Shown: positions 48,701-57,300 of the stretch, in pieces
Layout: each line of letters opens with the position of its first letter
Numbering within the stretch: the stretch's first letter is position 1
Assembly (NCBI RefSeq): GCF_954871325.1
Contig: NC_088778.1
Location: forward strand, 26,769,120-26,833,119
Source of the DNA: Gordionus sp. m RMFG-2023
Taxonomy: Eukaryota; Nematomorpha; Gordioida; Chordodea; Parachordodidae
Length of the DNA: 64,000 nucleotides
Reading direction: 5' to 3'
Notes under the pieces: generated by a model
Seen by the model: only the letters and a program-made list of their open reading frames with translations
Database searches by the model: none
Told to the model about the DNA's origin: nothing
Made by a program: the position numbers and the translations under genes

Positions 48701-49576
48701 GTTTATAAATTAAAGATAAAAAAATCCTAAACTAATTTTCTTTGAATCGCCATAAAATTAAAGATGACAATTATAAATGTCCCATATATGTGGAAATAGA
48801 ACCAGGGGTGTTTTTGGCAAATTCTTAAGACTTCAATCATTGGTAGCGCGCAATTTTTGAATTTTGAAAAAAATACTTATTTTTTACTGGATATCGTATT
48901 TCAGCCTTGTATAGAAATATATATGTACCTTGTAAATTTCATAGCAACTTCGTTCATAAATTCTTGTGTATTTATTAATTTGTCAGTTGAAAATTATAAT
49001 GTTCTATCTAAAGGAATTATTTTAAATGGGAAATCTCAATGGAATAATACAAATAAATGGTTATTCTCGAATATATTTTAATATTTATTGTGGATATATA
49101 AAATTGCAGTACTGAAGAATGCATTTATCAAGATAAAAAGGCAAAATAAAGTGGATATAGACCATTATAATACTTCAACAGACGATAATATGGAAATTAA
49201 TATATATTAAGGGATAGATTCAAAAATTATCTGATTTAATAAAAGATTTTACCATAATCATATTTTTATTTTTAAAAATTAACGCGCACCATAAATGTTT
49301 TAAGTGTTTTTTAAAGATTAAAAACCTATATTTGCGAAACCTCCCCCCCCCCCCCACAACCTATATCATATGTTACGTATTAATTTACTTCTAATATTTC
49401 GTCGCCGACCATGAGTTCTTTCTTAGCATCCTCCGAGTTTATCCCAACCACAAAGACGCTCAATTTATTCCTATCTTTATTTCCGGCCAAACAAATACCC
49501 AATCTTCCCTGCGTTCTGCGTAGTTCTACGATATGAATTTTCCCCGGGAGTTCATTGTATTTGTTTTGCAGCTTTT
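33211..49576 (-). CDS. PATJ/MPDZ-type multi-PDZ scaffold gene, C-terminal four PDZ domains
   Basis: Scaffold of the Crumbs apical-polarity/tight-junction complex (PATJ/INADL and MPDZ/MUPP1 family). Joined minus-strand exons, 5' to 3': 49576-49389, 38423-38329, 37371-37308, 36951-36892, 36821-36767, 36518-36367, 36056-35973, 35914-35687, 35482-35366, 35311-35149, 34556-34375, 33360-33211. They give 511 residues and stop, with phases closing exactly. Four PDZ domains match the last four of PATJ in order: LPGKIHIVELRR...GNKDR, DLLTCSIIP...GGKDTLL, IDLIKKPGKSLGISI, and NENLGFKFIGMG...GDRILSVNG. Linkers also align (AINEHxx-type RANGLEEMAIKPTK, KAAQMNEYSYAKS). It is convergent with the receptor. 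More exons lie upstream (63.5 kb and beyond). PATJ and MPDZ cannot be separated from this part. Confidence 0.9.
34375..34556 (-). CDS. PDZ scaffold exon: first half of final PDZ
   Basis: Phase 1 start, phase 0 end (GTAAAT). It encodes ISLVQITRNENENLGFKFIG, whose LGF is the carboxylate-binding loop, and ends GSLGEGKLK. Confidence 0.92.
35149..35311 (-). CDS. PDZ scaffold exon: end of penultimate PDZ and linker
   Basis: Phase 0 start, phase 1 end. It begins GLVGKIVLKIRRLKHA, the last PDZ strand, and continues into a linker of about 35 residues (LTEKFLKLKLSSDSLQ). PATJ has the equivalent GLVQLEIGRLRA at this point. Confidence 0.92.
35366..35482 (-). CDS. PDZ scaffold exon: core of penultimate PDZ
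   Basis: 117 nt, phase 0-0. It encodes IKGSVAEIDGRLKAGDQILE and VNSENVEDSNQED, a textbook PDZ core. Confidence 0.95.
35687..35914 (-). CDS. PDZ scaffold exon: end of one PDZ and start of the next
   Basis: 228 nt, phase 0-0. It starts VNGENLRKTPLNIAKD and ends with IDLIKKPGKSLGISIKDR, linking two PDZ domains by about 10 residues. This close spacing is typical of this PDZ pair in PATJ/MPDZ. Confidence 0.95.
35973..36056 (-). CDS. PDZ scaffold exon: middle of second visible PDZ
   Basis: 84 nt, phase 0-0, encoding GSIMIDEIYKGGVAEKDNRL and MVNDLILE. The usual GD before ILEVNG is ND here. Confidence 0.94.
36367..36518 (-). CDS. PDZ scaffold exon: start of second visible PDZ
   Basis: It begins two bases into a codon after acceptor GGCAG and ends phase 0 at GTGAGT. 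It encodes DLLTCSIIPDQPTLIHIEKH and PLGIGLTGGKDTLL. The TCSIIP lead-in and GGKDT loop are diagnostic of the PATJ/MPDZ domain. An in-frame ATG two codons upstream is intronic under this model. Confidence 0.92.
36767..36821 (-). CDS. PDZ scaffold linker exon
   Basis: Small exon with acceptor GATTAG, encoding AAQMNEYSYAKSNISSSP. Two donors (ending at 36767 or 36773) keep the frame and differ by two residues. It was found because the flanking exons do not join in frame without it. The sequence resembles the PATJ linker motif QMKQQKYPTKVSFSS. Confidence 0.75.
36892..36951 (-). CDS. PDZ scaffold linker exon
   Basis: 60 nt, phase 0-0, donor GTAAGA. It encodes an acidic segment ending GLEDDELKKNLK. 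It is the only open frame between good splice sites. Confidence 0.78.
37308..37371 (-). CDS. PDZ scaffold linker exon
   Basis: 64 nt, acceptor TTAG, donor GTAAGT. It completes an Arg codon and encodes RANGLEEMAIKPTKANEHLL, aligning with the segment after PATJ's PDZ (IRNEDAVNQMAVTP). Confidence 0.85.
38329..38423 (-). CDS. PDZ scaffold exon: second half of first visible PDZ
   Basis: Acceptor AAACAG, donor GTAAAA. It encodes LLGRSHLNASTIIKNLESNE and IKLIIL, a close match to the PATJ segment LYGRSHQNASAIIK. It joins in phase 0 to the exon ending GDEILE at 49389, across an 11-kb intron. Confidence 0.92.
39198..39576. mobile_element. GC-rich hAT-like MITE, diverged
   Basis: Ends TAGAGATCTACAAATC and CAGATCACTA are imperfectly inverted and resemble the copy at 52891-53177. 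Many GGCCCGGC/GGGCCGG blocks. Target duplication not preserved. Confidence 0.6.
39670..39775. repeat. TTTC microsatellite
   Basis: About 25 near-perfect TTTC units. It creates spurious long open frames on both strands. Confidence 0.97.
40285..40440. repeat. Dispersed repeat, copy 2
   Basis: Shares CAAATTTGTCTGCTCTCGTA, TGTATACAATATATCA and AGAATTTGAAAGAAAAATTA with 19351-19500. Confidence 0.75.
41150..43134 (+). pseudogene. Decayed LINE-like reverse transcriptase
   Basis: Broken plus-strand frames carry the ordered blocks of a non-LTR-type reverse transcriptase: an AAPGFEGIKP block (41.2 kb), LIVGAVYRRLCSKLIA...EAAAHITR...VKIDF (41.35-41.54 kb), PSHLIFGHYVLPSSEGMQQG (41.63-41.69 kb), LLYIDDGVIFGDS with LGLVINQTKIEY (41.79-41.92 kb, YxDD active site), then LPSKYGGFAIRS (42.26 kb) and a C-terminal RIAIAILKANY (43.06-43.10 kb). 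Stops and frame changes lie between blocks. No endonuclease, poly(A) tail or flanking duplication was identified; clade not assigned. It is opposite in sense to the host PDZ gene. Confidence 0.82.
43552..44110 (-). repeat. Diverged duplication with an unidentified 96-residue frame
   Basis: A minus-strand open frame (43552-43842) encodes IQKWTEEINSDIFLLKFTLA and similar sequence I do not recognise. Part of its DNA (AGATATCTGAATTTATTTCT) recurs near 44014, so this is a partial tandem duplication or two fragments of one element. Probably a transposon remnant given the hAT pieces beside it. Confidence 0.4.
44575..44762 (+). pseudogene. hAT transposase fragment
   Basis: Plus-strand frames read VEIQEN, then ESITNFILKQLNELNSNSLN and ILSQTC. 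The hAT fossil at 1.45-1.6 kb reads EIQENLIEIS, ILKQPNELN, IISQTCNGAN at the same places. The two therefore belong to one hAT family. Confidence 0.6.
44801..44895. mobile_element. TAGTGTTG-family MITE, truncated copy
   Basis: CAGTGTGCAAAAAAACGGCT, then AACTCAATATTTTAGCCAGA, matching the family interior. The far end is missing. Confidence 0.65.
45436..46400 (-). pseudogene. hAT transposase, C-terminal half, decayed
   Basis: Minus-strand blocks in order: TRWSLRHQAVTSFLDLEEPI (about 46.29-46.34 kb), DMDLAEVIREYYY (about 46.1 kb), PRLKNRSNIN followed by EDYYPFLF (about 45.93-45.98 kb), then the C-terminal dimerisation domain INEKAFSSLRRIKTYPKS (45.55-45.60 kb) and LALLNMHLE (45.50 kb). This is the DUF4371/Dimer_Tnp_hAT arrangement. 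Several stops and frameshifts interrupt it. N-terminal zinc finger and element ends were not found. Confidence 0.82.
48262..48630. mobile_element. TAGTGTTG-family MITE, inverted copy carrying an insertion
   Basis: Interior ATTTTAGCCAAAATAATATA, GCCTTGAGATTTGGC and GCCTATGAGCAAATTCT match the family in reverse. Its right end (GGGCCGTTTAAAAACAG) is interrupted by the 142-bp element at 48475 and resumes with AAAAACAGTATAGTG. Left end diverged. Confidence 0.75.
48475..48616. mobile_element. 142-bp hAT MITE nested in another MITE
   Basis: CAGAGTTGTTAAAAG / CTTTAACAACTCTG terminal inverted repeats with a perfect 8-bp target duplication AAAAACAG at 48467-48474 and 48617-48624. The interior repeats ATCTAGATAC four times in alternating sense. 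Confidence 0.96.
49389..49576 (-). CDS. PDZ scaffold exon: first half of first visible PDZ
   Basis: It encodes KYNELPGKIHIVELRR, RLGICLAGNKDRNKLSVFVV and GDEILE. The LPG...IELE lead-in and AGNKDR are diagnostic of PATJ/MPDZ. The beta-C to GD segment (GINSEDAKKELMVGDE) is about four residues shorter than usual, lacking the GxAxxDGR turn. An alternative acceptor at 49571 is possible; 49576 fits the phase of the exon proposed at 63499. Confidence 0.92.
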
Positions 49577-49970
49577 CTATTATATATAAGTGCCAAACAA
49601 TATGAGAAATAAATAAGGTTTATTTTAATATAATTTATATATCACAAATTTTTTTCCTTCTTCTATTACTAAACACACAATTTAAAGTTTTGTTTCCTTC
49701 CATATCCCCAAAAATTGTTTCTCCCACATTCTCCCTAGGTTTCACATTCGTGACTGACGTGACACTTCTACCTTTTATAGGCCCAAGGAGTACCAGTATA
49801 CCCCAGATCTTATTTGTCTGAGGGTCAGGTCGTGGAGTTATTTAACCAGAGAAAACCTGATATGCGACTGTGTTGTAACAAGACTATTTGCATCATTTCA
49901 CCATCTTCAAGGGTGATATATACGAATAGGTCTCACCCTAATTGCTCCCTCTCATTTTTTGAAATTCGAG

Positions 49971-50135
49971 TAACCCCTCGTTCATAGCACGAATTATACA
50001 AAATACGCTGTATTAATTTCCCGTGAATTCCCGCAAACTATGAATGTGAGGTACCCTAAATTCACAGTTAACACGAATTTGCGGCGAAGTATACAAAATG
50101 TGTATTTTTGTATTCTCCACCGCGAATTCTCACAG
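49971..50135. mobile_element. Two abutting palindromic elements
   Basis: First: TAACCCCTCGTTCATAG to CTATGAATGTGAGGTA (49971-50053). Second starts TACCCTAAATTCACAG and contains ACACGAATTTGCGGCGAAGT, nearly identical to 21440-21462. Same head-to-tail abutment as at 21.36-21.53 kb. Confidence 0.72.
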
Positions 50136-50179
50136 GAGGTTGAAAAAAAAGGATTGGATTAAAAAAAGAAATTTATAAA

Positions 50180-50690
50180 ACAAAAAATTTCAGGGGGAAA
50201 GTATATTCAGGATAAAGAGGGAACGTAAATGATCGTTGGGGGTTAAACCGATGAAGGCTCTACTCTAGTTGTACAGTACATTATATGCATGTGGCAGTCC
50301 CATTTGATAAAAAACTGAGGCTAGATCATAGGTCTAGATGAGATCAAAGTTAAAATTACGACCCCGCTGCCCATATTGAGAGATCGAGAAGGGGAGGCTA
50401 CGTCAAAAAAATAGAAACGACGAAACGCTGCCCGTGATTAGATTAATAATAGAGGCCCAAGTTAGAGAAATCCAAGGATGGTGGGGCTGACGTGTATTAC
50501 ACCCGTGGAGTTAGTGACCCGATAGTCCCACCTACTACCATTAGTCAGATGGAGGCTAGGTGGTCTCCGCTCCGGGTAACTCTTCGTCTATAGGATTAAG
50601 GTCGATGTTTATAGAATAATTGATGGGGGGAGGGTGTCACGTCTCGTTGTCCTACGGAAGGATAACAACATAAGTCACCGAGGAAGTAAA
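50180..50690. other. Unexplained G+C-richer block
   Basis: About 500 bp with near-balanced base composition in an AT-rich intron. All six frames have stops within short distances and no family was recognised. Possibly an old mobile-element piece. Confidence 0.45.
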
Positions 50691-51169
50691 AAAAAGGATT
50701 TTACAATTTAAAGATCCTACTTTTTCCTTAAATTAATATTTTACTGCAATTTACAACATATAGGCAACTTTTTTTAATAAACAAAAATAATAAATAAAAA
50801 ATTTATTGGTTTTTTTTAAAATTTCTAGATTGAAATCGGATGATTTTTGAATGATTAAAAAATAAAATATATTCAAAATAAAAGGTTCAAAAGGATGTTA
50901 TTTTTTTTTTCTTCCATATTTATGCAGAGTGTGAAATTTTTTTTAAAAAAAAATAAAATAAAAAAATAATTGAGTGAGAAGATAATTTATATATCTATTT
51001 AGAAAAAAAAAATTAATCAATAAAAATGCGTGGGCAAAAATATATTACATTCAAGAAATTATTTTGTACAAATTTATTACATTCCGGCGACGGTTATATT
51101 ATTCGATAAAATCAAGATAAAAAATTATGTTTTTGAGGATTGTTTTGGAAAAAAAGGAAGCAAATCTTC

Positions 51170-51560
51170 TAAGTTTAAAACCCGGCCCGGCTCATCGTGT
51201 ATCCGGTTCATGACGGGTCCTAAAATGGCATGATTTTAAATAAGTGGCCTGAATTTAAAAATAAAATCAAAACACGCATAAAATTATAGAAGTTACTTGT
51301 TAATGATTATGATTGTAGATTAGAGGTCGGCGCTCGCGAAAAAATTTTCTAACGGGAATTTTTGGCCCGGTTTGTAATAACTTCTTATGATAGAAAAAAC
51401 ATCATAAATTTGCCTAAATTATCAAGCTTTAAATAACATTTTAAACTTTGGCCTGGCCTTACGCCTAAAAAAATATTTTAAACAATATGTCCGGCCCGGT
51501 CCGAAAATTATTTTTGTCCCGGTTTAGGGTTTTGGGGTCGAGTTTTATAATAATAATTTT
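51170..51560. repeat. GC-rich CCCGG island
   Basis: AAACCCGGCCCGGCTCATC and TCCGGCCCGGTCCGAAAATT blocks facing an AT-rich centre. Probably a diverged GC-rich hAT MITE; ends unresolved. Confidence 0.5.
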
Positions 51561-52890
51561 TATTTTTATTTCATAAATTGTTATTTATATTTAAAATTAT
51601 TTTTAAAACAATATCTAAAATATAAAAGTCATATGTGCAAATGTCGTAATTCAGAAATTTGATTTAATGGATTCGTCGGATTTAAGAACGTACCTGGCAG
51701 TTCTTTGTACTTATTCGATTCTAGGCACCAAATCTCTAAGTATCATTTCACCCGAGCCATATAATAATCGTACATTGTAAAAATCGAAATCTGGACTAAG
51801 TAAAAAACTTGTCCCGGGAATTTGAGAAAATCGGAGTGGGGCGGAATTAAATATGGCAAAAAGTTTTAAAACCGGTTCGGATTTTAAAATTTGATCACAA
51901 ATATATATATATTAAGTCAAACTTTTATATATTATTAAATGAAAAAATAATTTATGATTTAATTTTGTAAAAAATATATTCATTATTCGATAAATTTTAT
52001 CAGACACAATTATGAGACGCATTTAATTATAAAATAAAATAACTTTTTTGTAACTATGGAGCCTTGGATCCTCTAGGGAAAATAATGTTTTTTTGGGGGA
52101 GAGGGATGAAGCTCCCATATAAAGCAGTGCAGTGGGTACAAAAAAAATTCACTGAAATAGTTAAGAATTCTAGAGATAGTATTTGTGGCATATTTTGTCA
52201 GATAAAAAAAATAAAAATATATGATAACGATTCGGATGATGCATTGATTGATTGACATGCAAAATATAGAAAATGTTTCTAATTTTAAGATTTATTAATG
52301 GCATTCGCATGAAAATTAATCCCCTATAGAAAAAAAATCTTTTAAAATGAACTTAATTGATATTTTAAATAAAATGTGGGACAAATTTTTATACCAAGAA
52401 AAGAGAATCGAATCCTGATAAATTTCCCATTTTTTTTTTATTTAATATATAATCCGACATTAGTCGCCATTTTAACTAAATTAATTGCGTAGAATTTATA
52501 AATAATTAATATATCTTTTTTTTGGGAGAGGGGTCACCAGCTCTCAGCTTCCTTCAATCAACGTGTCTATAATTTAAGTACAAAAAAAAATATATATATT
52601 AAAGTTAAAATATATATTTGTTTTAGTTCAATAATTTTTTGAGTACGATTTAAGCAGAAATGCATTTCAGCACGTTTAGCATAGCTGCCCGATAAATTTA
52701 ACAATTTTGCCCTTAACTCTTTAGTTAAGGTTAAAGTTTATTTAAAAATTTTTTATGGGAAAATGAAATATAAAATCATATTAATTACAAAAATTAATGG
52801 CCAAAATTTTTTAAAAAAATCACAGATATATAAGTTTTCTTAAAATAATGCGCTAAAAAAAATGGATGGAAATACGACTTGTATTGCAAA

Positions 52891-53177
52891 TAGTGATTTG
52901 CATCGGGTCTAATTTTTCAAGCCCGGCCCAAATTTTTTTAAAAAAAGTTTTGCCGGTCTGCCCGAACCCGAATTTTTTTTAAGTAATTTAAATATAGAAA
53001 TTATTTATTTTTTTTTAAAATTATTATTATACCCAAAATAAAAGATATTATGTCATATGGCGTCTATTCTTTAAATAAAATTAAGTATTCTCATTTTACA
53101 TAAAAAATTCAACATATATATTTAAAAAAATTTCCAAGGCCCGACCCGGTCCGAACCCGATTTTTTGCAGATTTCTA
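52891..53177. mobile_element. GC-rich hAT MITE, intact copy
   Basis: 287 bp. Ends TAGTGATTTGCATCGGGT and the inverse of ATTTTTTGCAGATTTCTA. Perfect 8-bp target duplication ATTGCAAA at 52883-52890 and 53178-53185. Subterminal AAGCCCGGCCC and GACCCGGTCCG blocks. Confidence 0.93.
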
Positions 53178-53185
53178 ATTGCAAA

Positions 53186-54189
53186 TCGATAATAATTTTT
53201 TGATAAAAAAAAACTTTTCAAAATATATTAAATTGAAAATAATATTTCATTCTCCTTTACGATTTAAGCGAAAAATAAATCTTTTTGCGACAAAAGGATC
53301 ATTAAGTTGCTGAACAACTCCCCTCAGAAAGTTAAGGAGATTTTATAAAAGTTCTAACTCAAAATATTGGTCAAAACAAAATAATTTTTTTTTACCTATA
53401 AAATAATCATCCGTACACATTCTCTTAAGAAAATTGATCCTCTCCTGATATAAATGCGAATGTGAAAATTCTTATAAATTTTCATCTATTACGATAAAAT
53501 GGATATGTTAGGAACGGGGAAAGGGAAAGAGAGTTAAATTAAGATTATTTTAATCATTTCATTTCATTTCATTTAATTTTTCTTTTTTTTTTGTATAAAA
53601 ATAATGTAAAGATAATCTAATATAACAAATCTATATAAAATTAAAACGGCATAAAATGTTAAAGTTAAACTGAAGCAATTTATTTATTTTAAAAATATTA
53701 TTTTGGTCTTATTAAAATGAAATGATAAAATAATATTTATAAATAAATAAATATAATTTATTTTTTAAAATAAAAAAACAGAGGAAAAAAAAGTTAAATA
53801 ATGTATTTGTTTTTGTGGTCCCGTAAAAAATAATTATTTGAGAATTAGTTTTTACAATCTTCTAATATTAAATTTCACTTCGAAAAAATTTTTAAAGAGA
53901 AAAAAAAAACATAAGTTTACATATGTCTCGCGTTTTATATGTATTACATATATTAATAGAATAGAGGATATATTATGTAGATGGATAAGTTATAGATTGA
54001 ATAAAATGTATGGTTAAAAGTATTTTAATTGATAAATTGATCTCTTAATTTCGCTCGTAAAAGTTTATTAGAGTTTGGTCTCTTGATCATATAGAAAATA
54101 TAAGAATTGCTTTACAAAAATAAAATACTTCTTTATTTTATTAAACAAAAAATAAAAAAATAACATCAATGAATGAAGATCATAGAATC
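53186..54189. other. AT-rich intronic stretch
   Basis: No supported gene or repeat apart from short ATTTC and poly-A/T runs. Confidence 0.6.
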
Positions 54190-54353
54190 TAGTGTTGCTA
54201 AACGGCTCGTTTTGAACCGATTTTTATTTTAGCCAGAAAAATACTAAGCAAGTCTGAAGATTTTCCTCATAGAAGGAGCTTAAGTCTAGAGATATATTAA
54301 AATCTCGAGGCTTAGGCAATATTTTGGCTATGAGTTGCCGTTTAACAACACTA
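54190..54353. mobile_element. hAT MITE, TAGTGTTG family
   Basis: 164 bp. TAGTGTTGCTAAACGGCT / GCCGTTTAACAACACTA ends with a perfect 8-bp duplication ATAGAATC at 54182-54189 and 54354-54361. Confidence 0.95.
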
Positions 54354-54361
54354 ATAGAATC

Positions 54362-57300
54362 ATTATAAGATTCAAAAAATATTGAATCGGGGAAAGAGAA
54401 ACATTAATGTATTCAGAAATTGATTTTTGATTTGTAATATAAAATTTGATTTCGTTTATAACTGGGTGTTATTTTTTGGTTTAAAAAAAATGATCGATGA
54501 AACTAGTAATTACTAATCATGCATCATATATTGTTCATTGCTTTTATAATTTTCCTCCTAGGATGATGCCCATCTTGGTGATTTTTTATATTTTGCCTAA
54601 AATGTTTTTCTCTAAACTATCTAACCAAACCGGTTGAGGTTGTTAGTTTTTGGTTCATAATTCGGTTACTTTTTTTAATAGCTGGCGAAATTGACTAAAG
54701 AATTAATGAGACACTAAATATTAAAGCAAACCAGATAGTTAGAACTTCTATATTCTCCGTTCTGGAATGATGCTAATTTTTTTATTAATAATTATTTTTC
54801 TTTTTAAACCAAACTACCAAACAAAATAAAGCAATAAAATATACTAATAAAGCCCTACATAATGGATTAGTATAAGTTTCAGAATTAGTGTTTCACAAAG
54901 CTTGGCTCACTTCATGCCTAAAGCGTGACGTCGGTTTTCATTTTGTTTAACTCAGTTTCTTTTTTGTGGTTCTCATATTTAAGTGAGGAGCAGAAAGTCC
55001 CAGCCAGGCACTTAATATTGGTGCATGAATATATATAGTTTTTTATATTTTTCATTTTATGCTATCTATTTTGACAATTTTCTTTTTTCTTTATACTGTC
55101 CACCAAACGGATTAAATCACGAATAAAACATAAAACATGTTCAGCCAAGTTTAAGAAGACCATGTAAAAATATATAACAATTTTTTATAGGAGGGACCAG
55201 GCCGAAGGCCGGGTAATATGGAGTTAGCCCCCTACTTCCCCCACAACATTGAAAAATCTTAGCTACGCCACTGAGTAATGGATATTTTATAGATTTGAAA
55301 TGATATAATTCCAGTTTAAAAGGATACTTTACACAGCAGGAACGTATCACGGTCAAGTTCCTTTGCGGTTATTTTATGAAGAAATTTATATTAGCTCTTT
55401 TGTTCTAATTAAAATCACAATATATATATATTTTAAAATTGTTCCGTAATAATCTAATAAAAAAGAAAAAGTTTAATAATTTTTTTAAAAATATTCTATA
55501 TAATTTTTAATCCATAAAATAGAGCTAATTTAAAAAAAACAAACCCGGCTTGAACCGGTTTAAACCGTTTAGAACGTATTTATTATAACGATTCGATTCC
55601 CTTGATTAGGAAAATTATAACGTAACAATTCAATATTAGTGTCGAGAGTTGTTTCACTAAATCCTGTTAGAAATGATACTTTAAGAAATAATATGATATA
55701 AAGTATAACCCGTGAAAATCTAAATCAAGTTTTTACGTTATGACACTTAATGATAAACTGGTTTTGAATCTCCGATTTTTTTTCTCTCTAAACTTAATTG
55801 GTTAAACCTTATTTTTTAAATCAAAATACTAAAAAAAAAGAAGAAATCTTTCATTCTTCCAAAGATTAGAAGCGACTTTAACTTCAACTTATTTTAAGGA
55901 GCGTAAAATTATATACCTACGTGAACATGTGATTCCTCAATTTGATTTCAAATTAAAACTGTCTAGAGAAAAATTATTATAACGAGAAGACTTCTTAAAC
56001 GATTTGAGAGCTCTGACTAAAACATCCATTCAGTAGTTTTCTTCATTCATTTTATTTAAACTAATTTGGATTCGTCTTACTCAATATATACATTAACCTG
56101 GTTAGGTAATTTAACACATTTTAATACTAATATTGCGAAATCCATTTTAACCAAATGCATACCTCTATAATTAAGATGCTATGATTCTCACTGATAATAA
56201 AATGCCAACTAGTTCTAAACAAATGACTATAGCCAAACAAAAGCAGAAATTAACAATGAAAAAAAAACAGATTTGAGAAAAATATTTGAATAATAACCAA
56301 TTAAAAATGTAGAATCATTAATTCACTAAGTTACGATCTTTCGTAGTCAAGTTTTGATAAAATATCGATACCATACAAATATCTCTAGGATAGAAAGCAT
56401 TACAAATTTAAAAACAGAAACTTACAGGAAAATAGAATAATATTGAAACAATTTAATAAAAATCATATTAGTCTTAGAAGGAGCATAGATCTAATTCTTA
56501 ACCCTATATTCACCGCAGAAGTATATTACAAATAGAAACAATGCAATGATTTGACACATCTTATGATGTTTTCCTGATAATATCTTGGATTAAGCATTCG
56601 CCATTGGTTTCAGTCTTACTGGATTATAATATGTATGTGGAATATTATTGCGAGAATAGAGATTAAAATATACATCTCGAAAAAAAACATTATTAAAACA
56701 TGCCTATGCCTATTAATATTCCAGAGAACATAAAAATGACATCGATTTGCTTTCAGTACTAAACAAATTGTTATTTATGGCTTAGAAGAATATAATTCAC
56801 AATTAGTTAAATTCTTTCATAGATAATACATTAGTACCAATATGGAGAGGGGGTTAAACAAATAGATATTTAAATGTTTTATTATTTGATTTAACAAGAT
56901 TTCCTATTCCTAATTTTATTGAATATAGGGCGAGGTTTGAAATAAAGCAAGAAAAGCTGATTGCGCTATGTTTTAACAGCTAGGACGCACCTAAATTTTT
57001 AAAAATCATAGCGTATTAATATTTAGTTCCACGAGGCTAAGATAAGTTTTAAGATATAATAACAAAAGCAGGTTGAATATCCTAAAAAGGAATATTTAAA
57101 AATTAAAGAAATAAGAACGCACGCAGACGATAATATAATTTTCAAAGACAAATTTTTTTTTTTAAAACTTATTCAAAATTTTGAATCGTAAAGGATATTA
57201 ATAAAAAGACAACCTCAATTTAAACTAGGAACGCGTTACGTTTTTATTTATTTAAAAAACTACGGCAAAACGTAAACTCTTAATTTGTGAGCACTATTAA

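Larger units (their letters stand above)
38424..49388. other. 11-kb PDZ-gene intron with transposon fossils
   Basis: It divides a PDZ domain after GDEILE. Contents: a GC-rich hAT-like island (39.2 kb), a TTTC microsatellite (39.67 kb), a dispersed repeat (40.3 kb), a LINE-like reverse transcriptase fossil (41.1-43.1 kb), hAT transposase fragments (44.6 kb and 45.4-46.4 kb) and nested MITEs (48.3-48.6 kb). I see no additional host exon in it. Confidence 0.75.
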
